Shown: positions 36,062 to 43,589, numbered from the stretch's first letter. The stretch: DNA of 64,000 nt from Ruegeria arenilitoris (GCF_013035425.1 NZ_WQHX01000001.1:124001-188000); one strand, 5' to 3'. Numbers and translations are program-made. The notes: generated by a model not told the origin, from the letters alone.

Positions 36062-36376
36062 TCAAACCTTTCCCATAACTAGCCCCAATCGATTTACACC
36101 AAGATAAGTCCGCGTTATGCCAGAAATGAAATCTTCGGCAAACGTGTAAGTAGTCTCAGCGTTCTCAGTATCCTTACAAACCACAGGAAATGCGTTAGTA
36201 GGTATGACCAACAATGCAGTTATACCGATGCAGTAAGATAGCAGTGTTTTTAATTTTCCGCTGCTCCAATAGTCAGCAGGCCAATACCTCGAAAGTAGGG
36301 AAAAGTTACGCTCTTCGTTTGTGATAATTTGCAAACTTTTATTGGCTGGGGGGCAGGTTTGGCCAACTTTCCGCAA
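36062..36376 (-). CDS. Small exported protein, start uncertain
   Basis: The frame encodes a signal-peptide-like segment (KTLLSYCIGITALLVIPTNA) followed by a short mature part with FPVVCKDTENAETTYTF. The only canonical start codons are TTG codons that overlap the end of the neighbouring gene or lie just after it, and they would place the signal peptide about 35-45 residues in. Either an unusual start is used or the gene is slightly damaged. It ends immediately before the next gene. Confidence 0.45.
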   Translation of the reverse strand: MRKVGQTCPPANKSLQIITNEERNFSLLSRYWPADYWSSGKLKTLLSYCIGITALLVIPTNAFPVVCKDTENAETTYTFAEDFISGITRTYLGVNRLGLVMGKV

Positions 36377-36818
36377 ATTCTTTGATAGCGTTCAACACAG
36401 CGGTGTTTGCATTCTCGTTGTTGAGATAATCAGCTGATGCGCCGGCACCGACACGGGCAATGTAGTACTTATCTATTTCCTCGAAATGTAGAGGAGTGTT
36501 CACAGAGGCTGAGTATGAGCCAAAGCAAATGCCATTATCCCTACGCTTTCCAGTAAGCCAAATTACGATTTCAGCTTCATTTAGGTCAGTTATTTCGTTC
36601 ATTTCACGGTCAACAGGGAACCCAGCCAACTCAAATTGGTCTTCAGCGTATCTTTTAGCTTCTTTGATATTTGTCCAGCACCCGTCCGAAGCCTCGTCGA
36701 TGATTTTGACAAAAGCCCGTTTGAAAACGTCAGGTGTTAGTTGTTTCTCTTGGGCCAATGATGGCGTAGAAACAGCCGTCATAGCAATGCTAACTCCCGC
36801 CAAAAGCAACGACTTCAT
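36339..36818 (-). CDS. Small exported protein, unknown
   Basis: A 159-residue protein starting MKSLLLAGVSIAMTAVSTPSLAQ, a textbook Sec signal peptide cleaved after SLA. The mature part is mixed helix and strand with two Cys (GCWTN and GICFGSY), possibly a disulfide. A GTG or ATG five codons earlier is less likely. It heads the leftward group of small genes ending at the 35093-35121 terminator. No family recognised. Confidence 0.6.
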   Translation of the reverse strand: MKSLLLAGVSIAMTAVSTPSLAQEKQLTPDVFKRAFVKIIDEASDGCWTNIKEAKRYAEDQFELAGFPVDREMNEITDLNEAEIVIWLTGKRRDNGICFGSYSASVNTPLHFEEIDKYYIARVGAGASADYLNNENANTAVLNAIKEFAESWPNLPPSQ

Positions 36819-37052
36819 TGTATCACCACTCATTATTTCATACCGACGTGAATGTATCGTTTTGCGATTGCTCTCAAAACCCCGTTACATATCGGGCAAC
36901 CAGAAAAAATTGCTTGTCGCGACGGGCCAAAGGTATGTGAAATTTCGCCAAACCGATTGATGGATCGTTGGCTCGCAAGCATATCTTGAGCGTTCATATG
37001 TGTTTCTTTCGGTGGTAGTTGGGTTCATCATCGCGGGCTGAAGTAGGAGTAT

Positions 37053-37454
37053 TTGGGCTGGAACGCAACGGTGTGCATTTTTACGTTCTGCACATCTGCG
37101 TTTGTGCGTAGACCACGCCAAACCGCTTTTCGGGTCAGCGACATAGACGCCAATGAAGGCCACACAGACCAACTCACCAGCTTCGTATGCGTCCCTCGCG
37201 TGTTCTTCGAGCATAAGGCCGACGTGCTGAAGCTGCGTGCAAAAATGAACAAAGAGCTGAATCAGATCGAATACGAACAAACACCCGCATCAACAATGGC
37301 CGCTGATGAACCCCAACCCGTCAAGATGGGTCGGCCTCGCAAATCTGATTGTGAGAAATGGCGCACACGTCTGATGCGCGTTCTGGCCGATGCACACGAC
37401 GAAGTAGCCGTTTACATCGAAGTCAACGGCAACAATATCGAAATCCTATTCTGA
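37053..37454 (+). CDS. Hypothetical protein, last gene of the element
   Basis: A 133-codon frame of uncertain start. The more convincing part begins near 37245 (MNKELNQIEYEQ) and contains KMGRPRKSDCEKW, which resembles an AT-hook (GRPRK), then a helical segment and a short strand (VAVYIEVNGNNIEILF). It could be a small DNA-binding protein. The upstream part looks less coding. It ends nine bases before the CTGCACAC cluster at the element's right end. Confidence 0.4.
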   Translation: MGWNATVCIFTFCTSAFVRRPRQTAFRVSDIDANEGHTDQLTSFVCVPRVFFEHKADVLKLRAKMNKELNQIEYEQTPASTMAADEPQPVKMGRPRKSDCEKWRTRLMRVLADAHDEVAVYIEVNGNNIEILF

Positions 37455-37463
37455 TGGCCCGCC

Positions 37464-37489
37464 CTGCACACACTGCACACTGACTGCAC
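37464..37489. promoter_or_regulatory. Right-end CTGCAC(AC) cluster, candidate integrase arm sites
   Basis: CTGCACAC occurs at 37464-37471 and 37473-37480, with a partial CTGCAC at 37484-37489, 36-60 bp inside the right att copy. The core TGCACAC is shared with the cluster beside the integrase at the other end. The symmetric placement inside both ends supports a recombinase-binding role. Confidence 0.45.
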
Positions 37490-37520
37490 GTAATTGCCCA
37501 TAACTATTTGATTACTATAG

Positions 37521-37610
37521 TTATTCTGCCCCATCCATCATAGGAGCGACCGAAAGGCGAAAATCACCATAATTATTTATAATATCTGAATTTTCGTCTT
37601 TTCTGTTCAT
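37521..37610 (-). pseudogene. dusA: Displaced original 5' end of dusA
   Basis: On the minus strand an ATG at 37610 opens a frame of 29 codons beginning MNRKDENSDI and ending DFRLSVAPMMDGAE before a TAA at 37521-37523. The SVAPMMD segment is the conserved DusA N-terminal motif, so this is the pre-insertion start of dusA, cut off from its body by the element. The present dusA reads KLSVAPMIDWTDR at the same place. The AT-rich DNA to the right of 37610 should be the original dusA promoter. Confidence 0.85.
37525..37550 (-). other. att site copy at the far end of the element
   Basis: Matches 24947-24972 at 21 of 26 positions, in direct orientation, and encodes V-A-P-M-M-D-G-A of the dusA remnant. 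The differences are mostly at third codon positions. This is what is expected if the element brought a mimic of dusA from another host lineage. Confidence 0.8.
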
Positions 37611-37823
37611 TTTAACAACTGCCTGTTTACAGCCGATCGTTGTCTGCTCTGGTCTATTGGTACAACAAATGCCGCATCGCAACACCAAAAGCTGCAACTT
37701 GGCGGACCATCCGTAAGCGAGAACGCGGGATCAGCGTTTGTTTCTATTAAGTAAAATGTCCTACAGATCAAAGTCCATTGATGTCATTCCCAGCGTCATG
37801 CTGGCACTGCCTTCCCGTTTGAA

Positions 37824-37979
37824 ATGCACGGGACGCCGCCACAACTTGCGGCATTGTTGAACCTTGGATCATTGTTGTCTCTTCAACACCATACCTGGTT
37901 CAAAGAGACCGTGGGCAAGTATGACGGCTCGGCGTCGACAAAAAAGCTCAACAAACTGATTAAGCCGAACGCCAAATAA
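37824..37979 (+). CDS. Possible 51-residue protein or gene fragment
   Basis: An ATG at 37824 opens MHGTPPQLAALLNLGSLLSL, followed by a basic end (STKKLNKLIKPNAK) and TAA. The composition looks protein-like, but there is no clear ribosome site and no family match; the frame continues upstream for a few codons, so it may be the tail of a decayed gene. An inverted repeat follows directly. Confidence 0.35.
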   Translation: MHGTPPQLAALLNLGSLLSLQHHTWFKETVGKYDGSASTKKLNKLIKPNAK

Positions 37980-38015
37980 GCACCAATCGTCCTAAGCAGG
38001 CAAGGCGATTGGTGC
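37980..38015. repeat. Inverted repeat, possible bidirectional terminator
   Basis: GCACCAATCG (37980-37989) and CGATTGGTGC (38006-38015) form a perfect 10-bp stem with a 16-base loop, between the convergent short frame and the 38046-38717 gene. No T-run follows on either strand, so termination is possible but not established. Confidence 0.5.
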
Positions 38016-38045
38016 AATGCGGTTGTCAGTCTGAACCGAAACCCA

Positions 38046-38717
38046 TCATTCATATGGGTTCGGCGGCGGTAGACCTTTAGCTTTTGCATCCTTACTGGAC
38101 ATAACATGCTTTTCAGCTCTTTCTGCCAAATTAACATCCACTTGGCGTAAGATGTCCCAGAACTCCTGACCATCTTTTGGGGTTTTATGATCCACAATAT
38201 CGATGGTGTCAGGGGACCAAAGTTGAACCAGGCGCGTTAACTGGATTAACGACATGGTTCCGTTATTTGTTTTCACTTCGGAGTATTGGCAGCCCCCTAC
38301 TCCGCCACGGCCAGCTGAGATCAAACCAAGTTCGTCCTTGGGCAACAAAGCATATGACGAACTGTCCATTCCAAGTCGCCCCAAAGGAGAGCTAGCACCA
38401 AGTGCAGGTCGCCACGGGACACCAGCATCACCACCGTCTCCACCGACTGATGTTCCGGATCCGGTCACGAAAGCATTACCGCCTTTGCCTCCGTAACCGC
38501 TGCCACCACTTCGACCTCCGTTCCTTCCAACAGCGGTACCGTCTCGTCCGACGGAAGCGTTCCCGCCGTCTCCACCACCGCCTAATGTTCCTCGCGGGGG
38601 TCTTCTCCCGTGTTTCAAATACAGGGCCAAAGCAGAAATAATTACCATAGCCACCGCAGCAACACCGGCCATCCAATCAGGTATATCCATAAAATCACTC
38701 AACTTTTGATCAATCAA
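38046..38717 (-). CDS. Gly-rich single-TM protein, unknown
   Basis: A 223-residue protein with one TM helix near the N-terminus (WMAGVAAVAMVIISALALYL), a strongly Gly-rich linker (GTLGGGGDGGNASVGRDG and GGSGYGGKGG) and a soluble C-terminal part (SLIQLTRLVQLWSPDTIDIVD). The linker has phage-tail-like GGxGG collagen-like character but too few regular triplets to call collagen. It lies outside the dusA element, in the flank that used to be upstream of dusA. Internal ATG at codon 10 is an alternative start. Confidence 0.6.
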   Translation of the reverse strand: MIDQKLSDFMDIPDWMAGVAAVAMVIISALALYLKHGRRPPRGTLGGGGDGGNASVGRDGTAVGRNGGRSGGSGYGGKGGNAFVTGSGTSVGGDGGDAGVPWRPALGASSPLGRLGMDSSSYALLPKDELGLISAGRGGVGGCQYSEVKTNNGTMSLIQLTRLVQLWSPDTIDIVDHKTPKDGQEFWDILRQVDVNLAERAEKHVMSSKDAKAKGLPPPNPYE

Positions 38718-39032
38718 TGATCAAACTATCGTAGCCCAACGCCGCTGTGGCAAGAAACTATTTTAGATTGTTTATACGATTGAAGTTAAACCCAAGGGTG
38801 CAGGACAATTGTTCCCATGCGTTTCCCCGGAGCCTTTTTACCGCCATATTTTCGGCAAAAAGTCACGACAGAGTTGGAGCCTTAGACAACTCGGTCGCAG
38901 TTTCGACGCGGCCATACGGAATTGTTCCCAACGATCCTTGTACTGAGCCTACCAATCTCGCGGCTTCCAATTCGACAGGATGCCGATCTGCAAACTAGGT
39001 GTGCAAATCGATAGGAATACATAAGCGGCCAC
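38718..39032. other. Intergenic, no gene seen
   Basis: I see no coding region or structured element that I can support. Short open frames lack ribosome sites and family features. Confidence 0.5.
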
Positions 39033-39590
39033 TTATTTAGCCTCATATCGCAGCTCTATGGGTTTTTGTGGCCCCATCAATCCTGAAAATTCACTCTGAA
39101 ACAAGCCTACAAAAGATGTCGAGCAGTCATAACTGCAAATAAGTTTTGCCAGTCCTGCAATTCCATCTGATCGAATTGGACTTTACCCAGCGATTGGACG
39201 CAATTCAGGTCAAACATGGGAAGATTTCGAATTTTTTACGGCGAAAGTGATCCGCAGCAAGTAATCTCGGGAAATCTTGTTACTCCATTCGTCCTGACGG
39301 ATAAACATATTCTGAAAATCAAAGTTTATCTTCATACCTGCAACCTGTGATTGAAAAAATTTAGTTATCACGATCTGGCCACGCCGGTATGCGTCTTGGG
39401 AAGTAAACTCTAACTGGGTCCAAAAATGATAAATTCCTTTTTGTGCAATTTCTTTAGCGCCGTTGTAATGGCGAAAGCAGTTGCATTTGCTACTTTTGTA
39501 TGCCTGGCGCCCGCATCCGCAAATGTTAAAATGGCTTAAATTGAGCCTCCGACCAAATCGGATCTTTCGGGACAGCGACGCCTGAAAACG
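39033..39590 (-). pseudogene. Decayed gene with a Cys-rich (SEC-C-like) motif
   Basis: One minus-strand frame of 186 codons, read from 39590 down to the TAA at 39033-39035, is protein-like except for two internal stops within nine codons (after KNSKSSHV and after ELRPIAG). It includes CGCGRQAYKSSKCNCFRHYN, a C-x-C-x(8-10)-C-x-C pattern like a SEC-C zinc motif, then a Phe/Tyr-rich segment (GIYHFWTQLEFTSQDAYRRG), and ends SGLMGPQKPIELRYEAK. No in-frame ATG exists at the 5' end, where a stop lies at 39591. I read it as an inactivated gene of unknown family. Confidence 0.55.
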
Positions 39591-39799
39591 TTAATTTTGA
39601 CCACACCAGATACGGGGACTCGCTAGGCTGCCAAAAGGTAATTTGGAGCAGGCCCGCTCTTGCACGGTCTGGGGCTTGCTGTTTTGGATCGTGTTTAAAT
39701 TTTTTCTCGCGAAGGACGCGACTGGTTGAAACATGCTTGAGCGATCTCAAACGGCGCGAACGAGTCCGGCCAAGAAACACCCACCGTGTTGGCCACCAT

Positions 39800-40000
39800 C
39801 TAGTTCATTATGAGGTCACACTGAATCTCGAAGTTTAATTCGTTGGATGTTACGCCGCCAGAAATCCGATTAACGCGTAACAGCCCGGTTGAGGCGGAAA
39901 CAACAGTGGATATTTTTGCAAAGCCGGCGACCAGGACGGCATCCGGTGTATGGATCGCAATCTGGCAGGACAAGTCTTCTGCGACCAAACGAAGCTGCAT
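39800..40000 (-). CDS. Possible 66-residue protein, unknown
   Basis: The frame MQLRLVAEDLSCQIAIHTPD continues with regular alternating strands (VLVAGFAKISTVVSASTGLL) and NELNFEIQCDLIMN. The pattern looks like a small beta-protein rather than a shadow. It begins 37 bp after the stop of the glycosyltransferase gene on the same strand. No family recognised; the antisense frame at 39843-40088 is judged non-coding. Confidence 0.4.
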   Translation of the reverse strand: MQLRLVAEDLSCQIAIHTPDAVLVAGFAKISTVVSASTGLLRVNRISGGVTSNELNFEIQCDLIMN

Positions 40001-40037
40001 CCGAACAATTCCGATCGCAGGTCAGGTCGATCAAAAT

Positions 40038-41648
40038 TCAGATCTTCTGAACGGCAACCTGCGCACCCTTTATCGCTTTGATGCGTAAATTGGCGGCGTT
40101 TTCGCCCAAAAACTCGTGAAAGGCGCGCATAACCCCATCTTTCCACCATCCTTTACGGTGGTAGTCATCCAACATGATGACACCCCCAGTCTGCATCTTA
40201 GGCAAAATTGCTTTTAGGTCCGCTTTTACACCTTCGTAGGAGTGATCCCCATCTACGTAGGCGAAGCCGATGCTGCCATCTTTGAACTGGTCCATCGCAG
40301 GGACAGAAAAATCCCGAATAACAGCAATTTTGCCGCGCGCGATCTCATCCTTATATTTGTTCTTCACAGACTCATAAATACGATCCATGTCCTTCTTGCT
40401 GCGTGCGCCAGCCAGCGAAACACCATCTTCGGGGTCTTCCTGAACACCCCAAGGATCGATGAGGAACAACTTGGACGGCCGCAGACCTTCCAGCAAAATC
40501 TGCGAAAACTCGCCCTTCCAAACGCCTATCTCGATGCTCAGTTTGCCTTTTGGCATAAGCTCCAACAGTTCGCGTCGAAGACCATCTTTTCGCTCTCGCT
40601 GTTTGGCGCGCTTGCCCCGTCGCACGGTCGCGGTTACCGGATTCGCCACGGGCTTGGCTTCCACCTCAGTGTTTTGCAAAACATTAACAAAATCAGCCCA
40701 ATCCGACCTGGCCCTGAGGTTCTTGGCCTTAGACAAATGCCAAGCGCAAGCATCATCATGTAATTCAGCCAGTCGGGCATCGTTCATGATTTCCGCGCGT
40801 ATTTTGTGCATTTTTGGCATATGGCCAAGGATAGAACGGTCCTCCACATGGTTGTGGTTCATCATTTTCCAGTATTCCAAACCCTGGTCTTGGCTTATGT
40901 GGTTTGTGCGGCCACGATCACGCTTAACCAGAAAGCTATCGGTACTGCGAACTGCATAGTGATGAATACGTGCATAATCGTGGCTGAAGCCACGCCATGC
41001 ACGCCACTTGACCTGATCAGCAGGAAACAGATTGCCACCGGAGTCGCGCCAAAGAACACCTTGATAAGGAGCGTCGGGATCAATCGCGTGTTTCGCGTCG
41101 ATCCGGGGGCGATGGGCGCGAAACCTATTGAACTTCCCATTATTTCGGAAAAGCGTTTTAAAGCCTTTCGCCCTTTGATGCGGGTATTTGTCTTCGGGTG
41201 CCGCGCGGAAAAAAGTCTCGGGCACCGGGTGATTTACAAAGTCGTTTTGACCGCCTTGACCAAACATGCGCCAGCACATCGAGATCGCATCTGCATCGCC
41301 GCTAGCCGCGACAAAACTGCGAATGTCGCCTCCGGGCACGCGAACATTGATATATTCGTCCACGTCCAGACTTAGAATCCAATCCGAAGCAAGATAACTG
41401 GAGTGACTTCTGGCCTTTGAAAAAGCAACAGTCTGCGGTTTCTCCTTGGGACCGACCGGATTACGTTCGTGATGGGCCCAACCCAATTCCTGCATCCGCT
41501 CGGCAATCGCATCAGTTCCATCGTCGCAGTCGTTCGTAAAGATCAGAATATCATCAAAGCCTATCGATCGGTTGTATGCCACCCAATCGATCATGAAAGG
41601 CCCTTCATTCTTCATCGTTGTCACGATGAGAAATGTTTCATCCGTCAT
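40038..41648 (-). CDS. Glycosyltransferase (GT2-like) fused to a class I methyltransferase
   Basis: A 536-residue two-domain protein. Residues about 1-300 are a Glyco_tranf_2_4-type domain: TMKNEGPFMIDWVAYNRSIG, FTNDCDDGTDAIAERM, and the metal-binding DxD-like motif LSLDVDEYINV. Residues about 340-536 are a Methyltransf_24-like SAM domain: SIEIGVWKGEFSQILLEGL, LFLIDPWG, FAYVDGDHSYEGVKADL and GGVIMLDDYHRKG. Single-domain versions of both are common in roseobacter polysaccharide loci; the fusion suggests glycosylation and methylation of one surface product. The start MTDETFLIV is chosen as it opens the first strand. Confidence 0.85.
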   Translation of the reverse strand: MTDETFLIVTTMKNEGPFMIDWVAYNRSIGFDDILIFTNDCDDGTDAIAERMQELGWAHHERNPVGPKEKPQTVAFSKARSHSSYLASDWILSLDVDEYINVRVPGGDIRSFVAASGDADAISMCWRMFGQGGQNDFVNHPVPETFFRAAPEDKYPHQRAKGFKTLFRNNGKFNRFRAHRPRIDAKHAIDPDAPYQGVLWRDSGGNLFPADQVKWRAWRGFSHDYARIHHYAVRSTDSFLVKRDRGRTNHISQDQGLEYWKMMNHNHVEDRSILGHMPKMHKIRAEIMNDARLAELHDDACAWHLSKAKNLRARSDWADFVNVLQNTEVEAKPVANPVTATVRRGKRAKQRERKDGLRRELLELMPKGKLSIEIGVWKGEFSQILLEGLRPSKLFLIDPWGVQEDPEDGVSLAGARSKKDMDRIYESVKNKYKDEIARGKIAVIRDFSVPAMDQFKDGSIGFAYVDGDHSYEGVKADLKAILPKMQTGGVIMLDDYHRKGWWKDGVMRAFHEFLGENAANLRIKAIKGAQVAVQKI

Positions 41649-41803
41649 TCTTTGCTCTCTTGCCTGTACCACCCACGGATTATTGATTTTGTGTTTAAAT
41701 TACAGCTTGGTTTTTGTCCAATCTGGATGGTGGTTGGCGGAATTAGCGCAGTGATCCGAATTGGCCCATGCCCCCGACCTTGCTTAAGATCGCTCGTGGT
41801 TGG

Positions 41804-42763
41804 TTACCCAGCTGCTCCTCGGTTGGCTGGGATCACCTCGTAACCCGGCTCTTCTGGTTCATCGTCTTCCATCTCGGCGGGAAAACCGGGTGCTCGGATG
41901 TCCAATCCAGTCGCTTCCTCCAGTCGTCGTATGATATTGGGTGATAATTCCCTGTCGCCGTAACGCGCTATTCCGTCTTCGAAAATTTTTATCATCAGCG
42001 GGTTTATCTCAAGCGGAACGCCCGCGCGATCGGCAACGTCCTGAAACAGGCCAATGTCTTTTTTGACCAAATCCATCGTGAACGAGATATCACGCGAACC
42101 GTTCAAAATGACCTGACTTTCGGTTTCATGAACAAAAGATGTGCCCGACGAAATCTTGATTGCCTCATAGGTCGTGTTCAGGTCCATCCCAGCAGCTTTC
42201 GCAGTAACCAATGCCTCGGCGCATGTTATCAGGTTCGCCGTAGCGAGGTAGTTGGTAAGAACTTTCAATACAGAGGCCGACCCCAGCTCTCCAGTGTGCA
42301 GCACACGTCTACCCATTGTCGTTAGGAAGGGCAAAATCAGATCGAAAGTACCTCGGTCGCAACCTGCAAAGATAGAAATGTTACCCGTGGCTGCTCGGTG
42401 GCATCCGCCAGAAACCGGACAGTCGACGGCAGATCCTCCTCGGTCGATAACCAGGGCCCCAAGCCGTTTGACCTCGGCCTCGTCGGTTGTGGACATCTCC
42501 ATCCAAATTTTACCGTTTCCGACCTCAGGCAACATTATTTGCATTACCGCGTCTGATGCTGCAGGTGACGGCAAGCAAGTAATCACTGCGTCGCAATCAC
42601 GCATCATCTGTGCCGGATCTTTTGCAGCCTTGGCTCCTTTGGCAACGAAGTCGCTGACAAGATCCGAATTCAGGTCATGCACGGTCAGATCGATGCCGTT
42701 GCGCAGCAGCGACCCCGAGAGTTTTCCGCCCACATTTCCAAGACCGATGAAACCAACTTTCAT
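41804..42763 (-). CDS. NAD(P)-dependent beta-hydroxyacid dehydrogenase (HIBADH family)
   Basis: A 319-residue oxidoreductase of the 3-hydroxyisobutyrate/tartronate-semialdehyde reductase family. It has the N-terminal GFIGLGNVGGKLSGSLL nucleotide fold, the substrate motif DCPVSGGCHRAATGNISIFAG, and the catalytic Lys region SVLKVLTNYLATANL. Substrate cannot be deduced. The Met of the usual GLGxMG motif is Val here. It diverges from the cobalamin operon, sharing a 439-bp intergenic region with the riboswitch. Confidence 0.88.
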   Translation of the reverse strand: MKVGFIGLGNVGGKLSGSLLRNGIDLTVHDLNSDLVSDFVAKGAKAAKDPAQMMRDCDAVITCLPSPAASDAVMQIMLPEVGNGKIWMEMSTTDEAEVKRLGALVIDRGGSAVDCPVSGGCHRAATGNISIFAGCDRGTFDLILPFLTTMGRRVLHTGELGSASVLKVLTNYLATANLITCAEALVTAKAAGMDLNTTYEAIKISSGTSFVHETESQVILNGSRDISFTMDLVKKDIGLFQDVADRAGVPLEINPLMIKIFEDGIARYGDRELSPNIIRRLEEATGLDIRAPGFPAEMEDDEPEEPGYEVIPANRGAAG

Positions 42764-42920
42764 AAAGCGTCACTCCATGCTCGCACTCTTGCGGACATGC
42801 CAGCACGAGACAGTGGCGCACGTCGTGCCGCCCACCGACGCTGGCAGGTCGTTTTTAACCCCCCAATGCAATCCAGTGAAGCGACTCGCTTGACAAGGCG
42901 CCTGCAGGTGCCGCATGTCC

Positions 42921-43105
42921 GATCCGTTGGTGTCTGCAACAGCAGATGAAAAGGGAATGCGTCAGCGGGTTAAACCGTCAAACGCAGCCGCCCCCGCGAC
43001 CGTGACCGGAGAGGGTGCCCAATGCCACTGGCCCGAATGGCCGGGAAGGCGGGACACCTGCCAGAGGCCTCCTCTGACATCCGTAAGCCGGGAGACCTGC
43101 CAGCG
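42921..43105 (+). promoter_or_regulatory. Cobalamin (B12) riboswitch
   Basis: Conserved riboswitch blocks appear in order: GATGAAAAGGGAA (42945-42957), CGCCCCCGCGACCGTGA (the CCCCCGC-A-CTGT box, near 42990), CCACTGG followed by GGGAAGGCGGG (about 43025-43054), and GTAAGCCGGGAGACCTGCC (about 43083-43101). These match the B12-box consensus. It precedes the cobalamin operon on the same strand, so high adenosylcobalamin should lower expression of the whole cluster. Confidence 0.95.
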
Positions 43106-43120
43106 CCCGAAATCCAGACC

Positions 43121-43202
43121 GGACGGGGTGTTCCGGTGTCGGGACCATTGCGAACAGCGTGGCCCGCATGAGACCCCGTCCCCCACGTACCGCAGAAGGG
43201 GG
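43121..43202 (+). promoter_or_regulatory. Expression platform of the B12 riboswitch
   Basis: GGACGGGGT (43121-43129) can pair perfectly with ACCCCGTCC (43173-43181), just upstream of the ribosome site GAAGGGGG that serves the ATG at 43203. There is no T-run, so control is more likely at translation initiation or by Rho than by an intrinsic terminator. The alternative fold was not computed. Confidence 0.55.
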
Positions 43203-43586
43203 ATGAGAGAAGTGACAGAAACCGCACCAGTCGAACTGCTGGTTTGCACGACTTGTCGGCGCGGGCTTCCCATCGAGGATGACACCCAACGCCCCGGAAC
43301 AGTGCTCCATCGGGCTTTAAAGCAGGCCGACTTGCCTTCTGGCGTAACACTAAAGGCGGTCGAGTGCCTTTCAAATTGTAATCAGGGGTGTTCCATCGTC
43401 CTGCGTGGTGGACCGACACGTTGGACCTTTGTCTATGAGAACCTGAACGAAATTGATCATATTGAGACGATTGTCGATGGCGCCACCAAGTACCTCGCCA
43501 CAGGTGACGGCTTGGTCAAATGGCGTGAACGTCCTGAACATTTCCGCAAAAACTGTGCGGCCCGCATTCCACCGATTGGAGCCTGA
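43203..43586 (+). CDS. DUF1636 metal-binding protein, first gene of the cobalamin operon
   Basis: A 127-residue ferredoxin-fold-like protein with Cys in LVCTTCRRG and VECLSNCNQGCSIVLRGG, the DUF1636 pattern, and a C-terminal half with YATGDGLVKWRERPEHF-like features. The start MREVTETAPV is preceded by GAAGGGGG; the longer open frame upstream is the riboswitch. DUF1636 genes are regularly found beside cobW and B12 riboswitches, which suggests a role in metal handling for cobaltochelation, but it has not been proven. It ends 3 bp before cobW. Confidence 0.88.
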   Translation: MREVTETAPVELLVCTTCRRGLPIEDDTQRPGTVLHRALKQADLPSGVTLKAVECLSNCNQGCSIVLRGGPTRWTFVYENLNEIDHIETIVDGATKYLATGDGLVKWRERPEHFRKNCAARIPPIGA

Positions 43587-43589
43587 CGA

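Larger units (their letters stand above)
24947..37550. mobile_element. Integrative element inserted in dusA (P4-like satellite or island)
   Basis: About 12.6 kb bounded by imperfect 26-bp direct copies of the dusA 5' coding sequence (24947-24972 and 37525-37550). A tyrosine recombinase gene lies at the dusA end, diverging from dusA. It carries a primase-polymerase/helicase, a hairpin-rich non-coding region, a zinc-ribbon nuclease, an HNH endonuclease and many short orphan genes, several with signal peptides. No capsid, tail, terminase, conjugation or partition genes were recognised. This content fits a phage satellite of the P4 type or a self-replicating integrative element. dusA is an established integration site for a dedicated family of integrases. 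Confidence 0.88.

Noticed and set aside
38858-38873. Similarity of AAAGTCACGACAGAG to dusA codons (AAAGTAACGACAGTG), considered as the right att site
   Set aside because: The match at 37525-37550 is longer, is placed at the homologous dusA position and is joined to a readable dusA N-terminus, so this 13/15 match is coincidental.
39526-39780. 84-codon minus-strand frame overlapping the Cys-motif pseudogene
   Set aside because: It is out of frame with the protein-like reading; it may be a frameshifted 5' part of the same dead gene, but I could not show continuity.
42962-43419. Several open frames antisense to the B12 riboswitch and DUF1636
   Set aside because: GC-rich shadows of the riboswitch and the sense gene.
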